Notes: a model not told the origin generated them from the letters alone. A stretch of 64,000 bases of DNA from an uncultured Oscillospiraceae bacterium (GCA_934465295.1 CAKSKU010000006.1:1-64000), one strand, 5' to 3'. Shown: positions 51,760-60,258, counted from the stretch's first letter. A program made the numbers and translations.

Positions 51760-51791
51760 GGGAGGGGCAAATAAAAAATACACCCCCTCCC
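51760..51791 (+). terminator. GC-rich hairpin without T-run
   Basis: GGGAGGGG / CCCCTCCC stem with an A-rich 16-nt loop, 8 bp after the stop. Weak as intrinsic terminator; may be a processing or pausing element. Confidence 0.5.
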
Positions 51792-51807
51792 TTATCGCCC
51801 CGGTCCT

Positions 51808-51831
51808 GAAAAAATCTCCGGAGGGATTTTT
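51808..51831 (+). terminator. Terminator-like hairpin overlapping the long hairpin
   Basis: AAAAATCTC-CGGA-GGGATTTTT. Its 3' T-rich arm shares bases 51828-51831 with the 5' arm of the long hairpin, so both cannot form together. Confidence 0.6.
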
Positions 51832-51939
51832 GGTGTAGTGTTCAGGTGAGGAATGATCCGCTTTTGGCATTTGCAATTCTCCTTTCGGCTTATGTCAGGT
51901 TCACAAAGTGGATGTCCTCGCTTGAATTCTACACCAAAA
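51828..51939 (+). ncRNA. Long, near-perfect RNA hairpin before the structural operon
   Basis: Three stacked helices: 51828-51838 with 51929-51939 (11 bp), 51841-51852 with 51915-51926 (12 bp, two G-U), 51856-51864 with 51905-51913 (9 bp, one G-U). Only small internal loops separate them, and a 40-nt apical region remains. No ORF crosses it. Candidate put-like antitermination RNA, attenuator, or packaging (cos/pac) signal. Confidence 0.75.
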
Positions 51940-51983
51940 GTATATTTATAGTGGGAAAATGTCAGGTGAAAGGAGGTACATAG

Positions 51984-52301
51984 TTGGGTAAAGTAAAGGC
52001 ATCCGGAGATAGTGCACGGACAAGACCAGCTCTTACTCCTGAGGCAAGAGAAAATCAGCTTATATCAGCGGCGGTAAATCTCGCAGAGAAACAGCTTTTG
52101 GAAGGTACTGCATCTTCGCAGGTCATAACCCACTATTTGAAGCTCGGCTCTTCAAAGGAGCGACTGGAAAAAGAGAAGCTGGAGCGGGAGAATGAACTGC
52201 TTAGGGCAAAGACGGAGGCATTGCAGTCGGCTCAGCGAGTTGAAGAACTGTATGCAAATGCGCTTGATGCAATGAGGCGTTACAATGGCAGCTCTGATTA
52301 G
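51984..52301 (+). CDS. Small phage protein upstream of HNH, possible small-terminase-like
   Basis: 105 aa from TTG 51984 (AAAGGAGG upstream). Basic N-terminus, helix LISAAVNLAEKQLLEG, then a coiled coil KERLEKEKLERENELLRAK. Position before HNH and large terminase suggests a packaging role; not shown by motif. Confidence 0.6.
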   Translation: MGKVKASGDSARTRPALTPEARENQLISAAVNLAEKQLLEGTASSQVITHYLKLGSSKERLEKEKLERENELLRAKTEALQSAQRVEELYANALDAMRRYNGSSD

Positions 52302-52704
52302 GACATATTCCGAACTTACCACTTTGCCGACTTTCGAGGAGCGGTTTGATTATCTGAACCTTTCGGGAAAAGTCGGAGCAGAGACATTTGGGTTTGACAG
52401 AGTTTTTAATCAGAAGTTTTATCGTTCGGCGGAATGGATAAAGATGCGTGATTATGTTATCAATCGTGATCTTGGCTGCGATCTCGGTGTTGTTGGTTAT
52501 GACATCATCGGAAAGATATACATTCATCACATGAATCCTATTTCGATGTCTGACATAAAAGAAAGGACCAAGTATTTACTTGATCCGGAATTTCTGATAA
52601 CTATGTCATTTCAGACGCATAATGCAATACATTATGGTGACAAGAGCCAAGTCGGCAGAAAGCATATTGAGCGAAGACCAAACGACACTTGTCCTTGGAA
52701 GTGA
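52285..52704 (+). CDS. HNH endonuclease
   Basis: 139 aa. EWIKMRDYVINRDLGCDLGV then IHHMNPI (H-H) and FQTHNAIHYG; one zinc-Cys pair is reduced. In HK97-type phages an HNH protein beside the terminase helps cut cos ends during packaging. Confidence 0.85.
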   Translation: MAALIRTYSELTTLPTFEERFDYLNLSGKVGAETFGFDRVFNQKFYRSAEWIKMRDYVINRDLGCDLGVVGYDIIGKIYIHHMNPISMSDIKERTKYLLDPEFLITMSFQTHNAIHYGDKSQVGRKHIERRPNDTCPWK

Positions 52705-52716
52705 CTATATTTGCCA

Positions 52717-52741
52717 CGCGAAAAAAACATGGTCTTTTATG
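52717..52741 (+). promoter_or_regulatory. 25-bp phage motif, copy 19 (last)
   Basis: CGC-N7-ACA-N7-TTATG in the 52705-52939 gap. The ATG inside the motif opens a 41-codon frame without SD, which I do not call. A GAGCC/GGCTC hairpin with T-rich tail follows (52811-52850). Confidence 0.7.
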
Positions 52742-52939
52742 GAGAAAGAGAGTTCTGTCCGCTTTTGCGGAAGTAAGGAGCGTGATTCCGGTCATGGTTT
52801 GACAATTGCCGAGCCAAACGATCGTGTATCATGCCGGCTCTTTCTCTTTTGTTTTTACAAATGAATACATCTTTTGGGAAAGAGAGGTTGTGAGTGATCG
52901 CAGTTTCTCTTTCTTTTATTTTTGTGGGAGGAGGTATAT

Positions 52940-53308
52940 ATGGACAGCATACTTTTATCGGTAAAGAAAGCTTTAGGCGTTGACAGTGAATGTTCCGACT
53001 TTGACACGGAGCTTATTATGCACATCAACACAGTGCTGTCTACGCTGACACAGATAGGTGTTGGCAGCGAGGACGGCTTTGTTATCTCGGGTGCGGAAGA
53101 GAAGTGGTCCGACTTTGTGGCTGACGAACCAAGGTGGTCACAGATGCGGACGTATGTTTACACTAAGGTGCGGCTGATCTTTGACCCTCCACAGGCAACC
53201 GCTGTTGTTGAAGCGATGAACAAAGTCGCAAACGAACTCGAATGGCGGCTTTATGTCATTGCTGACAATTTACGAAGGGAAAAGGAGGAAAATCAAAATG
53301 GAGAATGA
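52940..53308 (+). CDS. Head-tail connector (gp6-like)
   Basis: 122 aa from ATG 52940 (GGAGGAGG upstream). All-helical LLSVKKALGV, FDTELIMHINTVLSTLTQIG, TYVYTKVRLIFDPP as in YqbG/gp6 connector proteins, which fill the neck below the portal. Confidence 0.78.
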   Translation: MDSILLSVKKALGVDSECSDFDTELIMHINTVLSTLTQIGVGSEDGFVISGAEEKWSDFVADEPRWSQMRTYVYTKVRLIFDPPQATAVVEAMNKVANELEWRLYVIADNLRREKEENQNGE

Positions 53309-53735
53309 ACTTCAGCATCATGGTGTTCTTGGAATGAAGTGGGGTGTAAGAAGATACCAGAACAAGGACGGTACACTTACAACGGCTGGACGAAAGCAAA
53401 AACTCTCTTCGGAAGAGCGAGCCGATATGTCAAATGCCAAGAGAAAGCACGAACTTTCCAGTATGGCAAAGAACCGCAAGCTTTTAAGCGACAAGACGCT
53501 CAAGGACAAGATCGAACGTCTTAAGCTGGAAAAACAGTTTAAAGACCTTGTTGACGAGGATCTTAATCCAGGAAAGAAGTTTATCAAAGAGATACTTACA
53601 GAGTCAGGTAAGAAAGCGCTGACGACTATGACTACGGGTGCGATGACCTATGCCGGAAAAGCGGCTTTACAGAAGACGTTTGACCGCAAGGAATTTGGCG
53701 AGGCTATCTTTAACGGTGGGGCTAAGAAGAAGTAA
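53298..53735 (+). CDS. HHG-motif structural-region protein
   Basis: 145 aa from ATG 53298. Begins ENELQHHGVLGMKWGVRRYQ then NKDGTLTTAGRK, almost identical to the intron ORF's start. The rest is a charged coiled coil (SSEERADMSNAKRKHELSSM, KLKDKIERLKLEKQF-like). Between connector and terminase genes, so perhaps an internal head or scaffolding-type protein. Confidence 0.7.
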   Translation: MENELQHHGVLGMKWGVRRYQNKDGTLTTAGRKQKLSSEERADMSNAKRKHELSSMAKNRKLLSDKTLKDKIERLKLEKQFKDLVDEDLNPGKKFIKEILTESGKKALTTMTTGAMTYAGKAALQKTFDRKEFGEAIFNGGAKKK

Positions 53736-53758
53736 TTGATTCATGGAGGTCTTTTTAT

Positions 53759-55504
53759 ATGGCATTATCGAATACTGCCGTTCCAAAGTATTACGGCGCG
53801 TTCAGAGATGCCGTATTAAGAGGTGAGATACCTGTTTGCAGAGAGGTTTCGATGCAGATGAATCTCATTGACGATCTTATAGCCAATCCGGGTATTTACT
53901 ATGACGATCAGGCGGTTGAGGGGTTCATCGCTTTCTGTGAGAATGAGCTTACACTGACAGACGGTTCTGATCTTGAACTGCTGGACAGTTTCAAGCTATG
54001 GGCGGAAGATATTTTCGGCTGGTACTACTTTGTCGAAAAGAGCGTATATGAGCCGAATCCCGATGGTCATGGCGGACATTATGTTCGCAAGCAGGAGAAA
54101 CACAGGCTTCGCAACAAGCAATATCTTATTGTATCGCGAGGAACTGCGAAGACTGTTTATGCATCGTGCATACAGAATTACTTTCTGAATGTTGACACGT
54201 CGACCACGCAACAGGTAACGGTTGCCCCGACTATGCCGCAGGCGGAGGAAGTGCTTTCGGCGATGAGGACGGCCATTACAAGGTCGAGAGGACCGCTGTT
54301 CAAGTTTCTGACGGAGGGGTCTATAAACAACACGACAGGCTCAAGGGCGAACAGAGTGAAGCTGACCTCGACCAAGAAGGGTATTGAGAACTTCCTGACA
54401 GGATCATTGCTTGAAGTACGTCCGATGAGCATTGAAAAGCTGCAGGGACGCCGTGACAAGGTTGCCACGGTCGATGAATGGCTTTCCTGCGACATTCGTG
54501 AAGATGTTGTAGGCGCTATTGAGCAGGGTTCTTCCAAGGTGAACGATTATCTGATAGTGGCTATCAGTTCGGAGGGTACAGTCCGTAACGGAGCAGGTGA
54601 CACGATCAAAATGGAGCTGATGGACATTCTCAAAGGAGAATATGTCAACCCGCATGTTTCGATATGGTGGTACAAGCTTGACGACATCAAAGAGGTCAAT
54701 GAGCCCGAGATGTGGATGAAGGCAAGTCCGAATATCGGAAAGACCGTAAGCTATGAAACCTATCAGCTTGCAGTTGAGCGAGCGGAGAAAGCGCCTGCTG
54801 CGAGAAATGATATTCTTGCAAAGAGATTCGGTATCCCTATGGAGGGTTACACCTATTATTTCACATACGAAGAAACTTTGCCGCACAAGCGGAGAGATTT
54901 CTGGAATATGCCTTGTGCAATGGGCGCTGACTTTTCACAGGGTGATGACTTTTGTGCTTTCACATTTTTATTTCCTCTTCCTGCGGGAGCTTTCGGTGTG
55001 AAGACGAGAAACTATATTTCGTCACATACATTTGCAAAACTGCCTGCGGCGGTACGATTTAAGTACGAACAGTTTATGAATGAGGGTACTCTTATCGTGC
55101 TTGAGGGGGCTGTCATTGACATGATGGAAGTTTATGATGACATTGACAGTCACATTCTTGAAAGAGGCTACGATGTACGCTGTTTCGGCTTTGACCCATA
55201 CAACGCAAAGGAATTTGTTTCGAGGTGGGAAACCGAAAACAGTTCGTTCGGGCTTGAAAAGGTCATTCAGGGAGCGAAGACAGAGAGTGTTCCGCTCGGT
55301 GAGCTGAAAATACTTGCAGAGGAACGCAAGCTTGTTTTCGATGAAGATATGATGACGTTCACAATGGGAAACTGTATAACCATTCAGGACACGAATGGAA
55401 ACAGAAAACTTCTTAAGAAGCGGTATGAGGAAAAGATCGACTCGGTTGCGGCTATGCTTGATGCTTATGTGGCGTTTAAGCATAACAAGGATATGTTTGA
55501 ATGA
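53759..55504 (+). CDS. terL: Terminase large subunit
   Basis: 581 aa. ATPase: adenine/Walker-A-like VSRGTAKTVYAS (about 122), Walker B VATVDEWL, then nuclease domain with MGADFSQGDDFCAFTF, FGFDPYNAKE and EKIDSVAAMLDAYVA. Packs DNA into proheads through the portal. Length and motifs fit the HK97/Terminase_1 group. Confidence 0.95.
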   Translation: MALSNTAVPKYYGAFRDAVLRGEIPVCREVSMQMNLIDDLIANPGIYYDDQAVEGFIAFCENELTLTDGSDLELLDSFKLWAEDIFGWYYFVEKSVYEPNPDGHGGHYVRKQEKHRLRNKQYLIVSRGTAKTVYASCIQNYFLNVDTSTTQQVTVAPTMPQAEEVLSAMRTAITRSRGPLFKFLTEGSINNTTGSRANRVKLTSTKKGIENFLTGSLLEVRPMSIEKLQGRRDKVATVDEWLSCDIREDVVGAIEQGSSKVNDYLIVAISSEGTVRNGAGDTIKMELMDILKGEYVNPHVSIWWYKLDDIKEVNEPEMWMKASPNIGKTVSYETYQLAVERAEKAPAARNDILAKRFGIPMEGYTYYFTYEETLPHKRRDFWNMPCAMGADFSQGDDFCAFTFLFPLPAGAFGVKTRNYISSHTFAKLPAAVRFKYEQFMNEGTLIVLEGAVIDMMEVYDDIDSHILERGYDVRCFGFDPYNAKEFVSRWETENSSFGLEKVIQGAKTESVPLGELKILAEERKLVFDEDMMTFTMGNCITIQDTNGNRKLLKKRYEEKIDSVAAMLDAYVAFKHNKDMFE

Positions 55505-55516
55505 ATTCACCAAGAC

Positions 55517-55545
55517 TTGACATTTTCAGACAACTGTGATATAGT
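55517..55545 (+). promoter_or_regulatory. Strong sigma-A promoter of the ExbB/ExbD-like unit
   Basis: TTGACA 55517-55522, 17-bp spacer, TATAGT 55540-55545, starting 12 bp after the terminase stop. Confidence 0.88.
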
Positions 55546-55575
55546 TAAACTGAAACTAATAATGAGGTGTTTGAT

Positions 55576-56022
55576 ATGTCGTTTTTGGTTACAATAAAGG
55601 AAAGCATGATTGACAATTTTTACATAGTCGTATTTGCTGTTGCAGCATTTATACTTTGGGTTGGTTCTATTATAGTTGCGCACGGTGTAAATAAACATTT
55701 TAAAAGAGGTACTGATGAACTGAAAGTATTTACATATTACTTTTTGGACGTGATATACACATTGTTTATAACAATTGTTTCACTGTTCCCTCTGCTTGGA
55801 ATGTTTGGAACCGTAAAATCTCTCATAGAACTTGGCGGAGTTTTTGAAGCAGGCGGTGACATGGACGGTATTAAATCAGAGTTTTTTCTGGCATTGACAT
55901 CTACGGCGCTCGGAATCATATTTTCGGTGTTTTTTAAAACTATCAATGCTTTTGCACAGCCGTTTATTGAAAATCAGATAGACAAGGCACGCAAAGCTCT
56001 AAATGTGGGCAAGTCATTATGA
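55576..56022 (+). CDS. MotA/TolQ/ExbB-like proton-channel protein
   Basis: 148 aa from ATG 55576. Three TMs: about 12-35, 56-85 and 107-130. Signature residues of the family: SLFPLLGMFGTVKSLIE in TM2 and LALTSTALGIIFSVFFK in TM3. No long cytoplasmic tail, unlike ZorA. Partner genes follow with a 4-bp overlap. Probably forms a proton-driven channel/motor in the cell membrane. Confidence 0.85.
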   Translation: MSFLVTIKESMIDNFYIVVFAVAAFILWVGSIIVAHGVNKHFKRGTDELKVFTYYFLDVIYTLFITIVSLFPLLGMFGTVKSLIELGGVFEAGGDMDGIKSEFFLALTSTALGIIFSVFFKTINAFAQPFIENQIDKARKALNVGKSL

Positions 56023-56651
56023 GAAATAAAAGGGAAATAATTCTTGATTTCACATCGCTTCTTGATGTTGTGATGCTCATTCTGTTTTTCTTTGTTATTT
56101 TTACGCAGTTTGATGCGGCAGATGCAATTTCACAAGCTGAAGCAGCAAAAAGCAGCGCTGAAATTCGTACATTGGAAGCAAATGCTGAATTGGAAACTGC
56201 TAAAAAGGCGAAAGAGCAAGCTGAATCTGAAATGGAGCGATTACAAAACGCCAATGCTATGGCTGAATCGGTTATCATCAATGGCAATAGTGAGTTTAAT
56301 AGAGCGCTCCGGCTCAAACTTTGGTTAATACGGGATAGTGAAAATTGGAGTCTTGTGATAAATTCTGCAAAGGTTGAAAACGGAGAACAAACATACACGA
56401 AGATCGGGTGTGTTGCTGATATAAGAAAACTTGACCCATTGGAAATTGCCAATGAAATTGATAACACAATCGTATCATGTGGTTATTTGTCTGATGATGC
56501 GTTTTTATGTGATATAATGTTTGATTCATCTGAACCAGGCTCAAATAAAGCTAAACGGAACATCGATAACGCTATACTGTCGCTTCAAAATGAACACAGT
56601 TACCAATATATGTTTGTTTCAATAACCGATTTATCATATATGGAGGAATAG
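56019..56651 (+). CDS. ExbD/TolR/MotB-like protein with coiled-coil stalk
   Basis: 210 aa. N-terminal DFTSLLDVVMLILFFFVIFT gives the single TM with the membrane Asp (about residue 16) that carries protons in ExbD/TolR/MotB. An Ala/Glu coiled coil (about 33-88) replaces the usual short linker. The extracellular C-terminal domain (LWLIRDSENWSLVINSAKVE, DAFLCDIMFDSSEPG) is not a clear OmpA-like domain. Confidence 0.8.
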   Translation: MRNKREIILDFTSLLDVVMLILFFFVIFTQFDAADAISQAEAAKSSAEIRTLEANAELETAKKAKEQAESEMERLQNANAMAESVIINGNSEFNRALRLKLWLIRDSENWSLVINSAKVENGEQTYTKIGCVADIRKLDPLEIANEIDNTIVSCGYLSDDAFLCDIMFDSSEPGSNKAKRNIDNAILSLQNEHSYQYMFVSITDLSYMEE

Positions 56652-56655
56652 AATC

Positions 56656-57087
56656 ATGAAAAACAAAACAAAGAAGAATAAAATGACCGGAAAAGCGTTG
56701 CTGAGTATAGTGCTATTACTGGTAGTTGCGTTGGTTGTGTTCGTTTCATGTAAATCATTTGGCTTTGGTTTTGGCGGTGGCAAGGGTTCCGGTTCAGAAA
56801 GCGGAGAAAATGCACAGCAGGCAATGGCTACTGTGTCTGAAACAACAAGCACAATGACGACGATGAATATGGAATATGTTGATATTACAGTTCACGAGAA
56901 TTCATACATATTCAACAGTGACATATATGATCTTGACAATATTGACACACTTATAAAAATACTCGAAGAGGACGTACCGAATTATACTGTAAAGATCACA
57001 GATGATAACGCTTCTGCAAAGGCTTATTTACAGCTGATCACAGCTTTTGATGAAAACAAAATAAAATACATTGAAGTATCTGAATAA
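56656..57087 (+). CDS. Second ExbD-like membrane protein
   Basis: 143 aa: one TM (about 12-33), Gly/Ser/Thr linker, then an external domain YVDITVHENSYIFNSDIYDL followed by NYTVKITDDNASAKAYLQLI, which follows the ExbD/TolR periplasmic fold order. TM has no obvious Asp, so it is more likely a receptor/regulator than an ion path. Confidence 0.65.
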   Translation: MKNKTKKNKMTGKALLSIVLLLVVALVVFVSCKSFGFGFGGGKGSGSESGENAQQAMATVSETTSTMTTMNMEYVDITVHENSYIFNSDIYDLDNIDTLIKILEEDVPNYTVKITDDNASAKAYLQLITAFDENKIKYIEVSE

Positions 57088-57110
57088 TTAAATCAGATGT
57101 CAAACAATCA

Positions 57111-57137
57111 AGAACCGCTTCGGCGGTTCTTTTTTTT
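57111..57137 (+). terminator. Strong intrinsic terminator of the ExbB/ExbD-like unit
   Basis: AGAACCGC-TTCG-GCGGTTCT, perfect 8-bp stem with UUCG loop, then seven T residues. Confidence 0.95.
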
Positions 57138-57173
57138 ATGCCTAAATTTAAGGAAAGGCGGTGAGAAATCAAA

Positions 57174-58415
57174 ATGGGAAATTCTTTTGGCGAAAGGCTC
57201 AGACACGCTTGGAACGCCTTTAACGGCAATCAGCAGATACAGTATCGCGATATAGGTTCTTCATACTCATACAGACCTGACCGTGTACGATTATCCTGTC
57301 GGAATGAGCGCTCGATAGTCACATCGGTTTACAACCGCATAGCTATGGACATTGCGGCTATAAAGATACGTCACGTTTACACCGATGATGACGGAAACTT
57401 TGTATCATTCATAAATTCGGGGTTGGACAACTGTTTAAGCTTCGAGGCAAACATCGATGAGAGCGGACGTTCCTTTATTCAGGATGTTGTACTGTCGATG
57501 CTTGATGAGGGTGTAGTTGCCATAGTTCCGATAGACACTGATATTGATCCGGACATTACCAAAGGCTATGATGTTCTTTCAATGAGGACAGGACAGATAA
57601 TAGACTGGTATCCCCGTCATGTCAGAGTCAGGGTCTATGACGACCGGACCGGACAGAAAAGAGATGTTCTTATGGCAAAAAGCAATGTCGCCATAGTCGA
57701 AAATCCTTTATATTCTGTCGTAAACGAGCCTAACTCAACAATGCAGAGGCTTATACGAAAGCTTGTTCTTCTTGATGCAATAGATGAACAGAGCGGAAGC
57801 GGAAAGCTTGATCTTATCATTCAGCTTCCGTATGTGGTGAAGTCAGACGCACGGAAAAAGCAGGCTGAAGAGCGCCGAGCGGAGATCGAACGGCAGCTGA
57901 CAGGTTCAAAATACGGTATTGCTTATACCGATGGCACAGAGCATATCACCCAGCTCAATCGCCCGGTCGAAAACAACCTGATGAATCAGATCGAATATCT
58001 GACGAGTATGCTATACAGCCAGTTAGGTATCAATCAAAGTGTTCTTGACGGTACTGCTGATGACAAAGCGATGACTAATTACTATGCCAGAACCTGTGAG
58101 CCGATAATTTCAGCTATCGTTGACAGTCTGAAACGAACATTTCTTTCAAAGACGGCTCGCACACGGAAACAGTCGATAATGTATTTCAGAGATCCATTCA
58201 GTCTTGTTCCTCTTTCTGAGCTTTCCGAGCTTGCAGACAAGCTTACCAGAAATGAGATAATGTCAAGCAATGAAATAAGGCAGAAGATAGGTCTTAAACC
58301 GTCTAATGATCCCGACGCGGACAAGCTGAAGAATAAAAACATCTCACACCCTGATGACAGCGGCGGAGATAGCAATACAAACGAAGAGGAGGAAAATCAA
58401 AATGGAGAAGTATGA
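57174..58415 (+). CDS. Portal protein (HK97 type)
   Basis: 413 aa. YNRIAMDIAAIKIRHVYTDD, IPIDTDIDPD-like segment, LDLIIQLPYVVKSDARKKQA, LYSQLGINQSVLDGTADDKA and EIRQKIGLKPSNDP fit HK97 portals. Forms the dodecameric DNA gate. SD AAAGGCGG before ATG; end overlaps the capsid gene. Confidence 0.9.
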   Translation: MGNSFGERLRHAWNAFNGNQQIQYRDIGSSYSYRPDRVRLSCRNERSIVTSVYNRIAMDIAAIKIRHVYTDDDGNFVSFINSGLDNCLSFEANIDESGRSFIQDVVLSMLDEGVVAIVPIDTDIDPDITKGYDVLSMRTGQIIDWYPRHVRVRVYDDRTGQKRDVLMAKSNVAIVENPLYSVVNEPNSTMQRLIRKLVLLDAIDEQSGSGKLDLIIQLPYVVKSDARKKQAEERRAEIERQLTGSKYGIAYTDGTEHITQLNRPVENNLMNQIEYLTSMLYSQLGINQSVLDGTADDKAMTNYYARTCEPIISAIVDSLKRTFLSKTARTRKQSIMYFRDPFSLVPLSELSELADKLTRNEIMSSNEIRQKIGLKPSNDPDADKLKNKNISHPDDSGGDSNTNEEEENQNGEV

Positions 58416-60258
58416 TTTCTCCGGCTGGGCGACAAGAAACGATCTTCGATGCTCGGACGGAAGAACTATCATGAGAGATGCATTCAAGGAAAACGATGGT
58501 CATACGGTTCCGATCGTATGGAATCACCGTCATGACACGGCGGATAATGTTCTCGGGCATGCACTTCTTGAAAACAAACCCGATGGCGTTTATGCTTACG
58601 GAAAATTCAATGACACAGAACAGGGTCGTAATGCCAAGCTCCTTGTTGAGAGCGGTGACATTTCGGCTCTTTCTATTTTTGCCAACGGTCTCAGACAGCA
58701 GGGCGGAAATGTCATTCATGGTGACATAAAGGAAGTGAGCCTTGTGCTTGCGGGGGCAAATCCCGGGGCTTTCATCGAAACACTTGCTATTGAACATAGT
58801 GAGATGTCCGATGAAGATGCGGTCATTTATACGGACGAGGAGATAGTTCTTTGTCACGGCGATGATAATAAAAAAGAGGAGGATAACATGGACAACGAAA
58901 AGAAAGAGCCTGAAAAACAGGCGGAAAAACCCAATGACAAGCCTGAAGAGGGCGAAGAAACAGTAAAAGACATCTTCGATACTCTCAATGAGAAGCAGAA
59001 GACAGCGGTTTATGCGATCGTCGGAGCCGCTCTTGAAAGTAAAAAAGATGATGAAGAAACCAATGAGAAAGAAGGAGAGAAAAGTATGAAGCACAATCTT
59101 TTTGAAAATGATGACGTACAGAATGACGTTCTTTCGCACGCTGACGGCGAAGCGATCGTAAAGCTTGCAAAGACCAACGGTGTCGGCAGTCTTCAGGCTG
59201 CTATCGGCATTTATGCTGAAGAGAATGACACTCTTGCACACGGTATCGACAATATCGAATCACTCTTCCCCGATTACGAGGATATCAAGAAGGGTGCACC
59301 CGAACTGCTCACGACCGATCAGGGCTGGATCTCGGCGGTCATGACTAAGGCACACAAGAGTCCTATCGCAAGGATCCGTACAAGGCAGGCTGACATCAGA
59401 GATGCAAAGCTCAGGGCATACGGCTACAAGAAGGGCAAAAAGAAGAAGGAAACACCAAACTTCAAGCTGCTTTCGAGAACTACTGACCCTCAGACTGTTT
59501 ACAGAAAGGACGCTCTCAACCGTGATGACATTCTTGACATTACCGATTTCGATGTTGTTGAATACCAGTACGGCATCATGAAGCTCAATCTCAATGAAGA
59601 AGTTGCAACCGCGGTTATGATCGGTGACGGCCGTGAAGATGGTGATCAGGACAAGATCGAAGAGGCACATATCAGATCGATCTGGCATGATGATGAACTG
59701 TACACGATTCACACTGATGTTGACATTGCCGCTGCAAAGGCTGAACTCAATGGTACAAACACGGGCGCAAACTTCGGTGACAACTATGTTTATGCTGAAG
59801 CCATTGTAAGCTCGTCACTTTATGCAAGAGAACAGTACAAGGGTTCGGGCAATCTTGACTTCTTCTGCACACCGCATCTTCTTAACGTGATGCTTCTTGC
59901 AAGAGATATGAACGGCAGACGAATTTATGATAGCAAGTCCGACCTTGCTGCCGCACTCAACGTGAGCAACATTTATACCGTTGAACAGTTTGAGGGCAAG
60001 ACGAGAAAGACGACCGATCAGAAGGTAAAGAAGCTTCTCGGTATCTTCGTAAACCTTGCTGACTACCAGATCGGTTCTGTAAAGGGCGGCGAGATCACCC
60101 GTTTCCAGCAGTTTGACATTGACTTCAATCAGGAAAAATATCTCATCGAAACAAGACTTTCCGGTGCGCTCACAAGAGTTTACTCTGCTATTGCTCTTGA
60201 AGAGGACGTTACACCTGCTTCGGGTTCTTCCGACTCTTCCGAAGACGGCACTATATAA
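58402..60258 (+). CDS. Fused prohead protease and major capsid protein
   Basis: 618 aa from ATG 58402 (GAGGAGG upstream). Residues 1-135: U35/HK97 protease (VPIVWNHRHDTADNVLGHAL with catalytic His, SALSIFANGL with Ser, KEVSLVLAGANPGAFIE). Residues 160-240: charged delta-domain-like scaffold (EPEKQAEKPNDKPEEGEE). Residues 270-618: HK97-fold capsid (DIRDAKLRAYGYKKGKK, LDFFCTPHLLNVMLLARD). Expected to cut itself during maturation. Confidence 0.9.
   Translation: MEKYDFSGWATRNDLRCSDGRTIMRDAFKENDGHTVPIVWNHRHDTADNVLGHALLENKPDGVYAYGKFNDTEQGRNAKLLVESGDISALSIFANGLRQQGGNVIHGDIKEVSLVLAGANPGAFIETLAIEHSEMSDEDAVIYTDEEIVLCHGDDNKKEEDNMDNEKKEPEKQAEKPNDKPEEGEETVKDIFDTLNEKQKTAVYAIVGAALESKKDDEETNEKEGEKSMKHNLFENDDVQNDVLSHADGEAIVKLAKTNGVGSLQAAIGIYAEENDTLAHGIDNIESLFPDYEDIKKGAPELLTTDQGWISAVMTKAHKSPIARIRTRQADIRDAKLRAYGYKKGKKKKETPNFKLLSRTTDPQTVYRKDALNRDDILDITDFDVVEYQYGIMKLNLNEEVATAVMIGDGREDGDQDKIEEAHIRSIWHDDELYTIHTDVDIAAAKAELNGTNTGANFGDNYVYAEAIVSSSLYAREQYKGSGNLDFFCTPHLLNVMLLARDMNGRRIYDSKSDLAAALNVSNIYTVEQFEGKTRKTTDQKVKKLLGIFVNLADYQIGSVKGGEITRFQQFDIDFNQEKYLIETRLSGALTRVYSAIALEEDVTPASGSSDSSEDGTI

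Noticed and set aside
52739..52864. ORF starting with the ATG inside motif copy 19
   Set aside because: No ribosome binding site, composition unlike neighbours, and it runs through a terminator hairpin.
55567..56651. A complete Zorya system
   Set aside because: Only ZorA/B-like functions can be argued; there is no ZorC, ZorD or ZorE gene and the ZorA-type long tail is missing.
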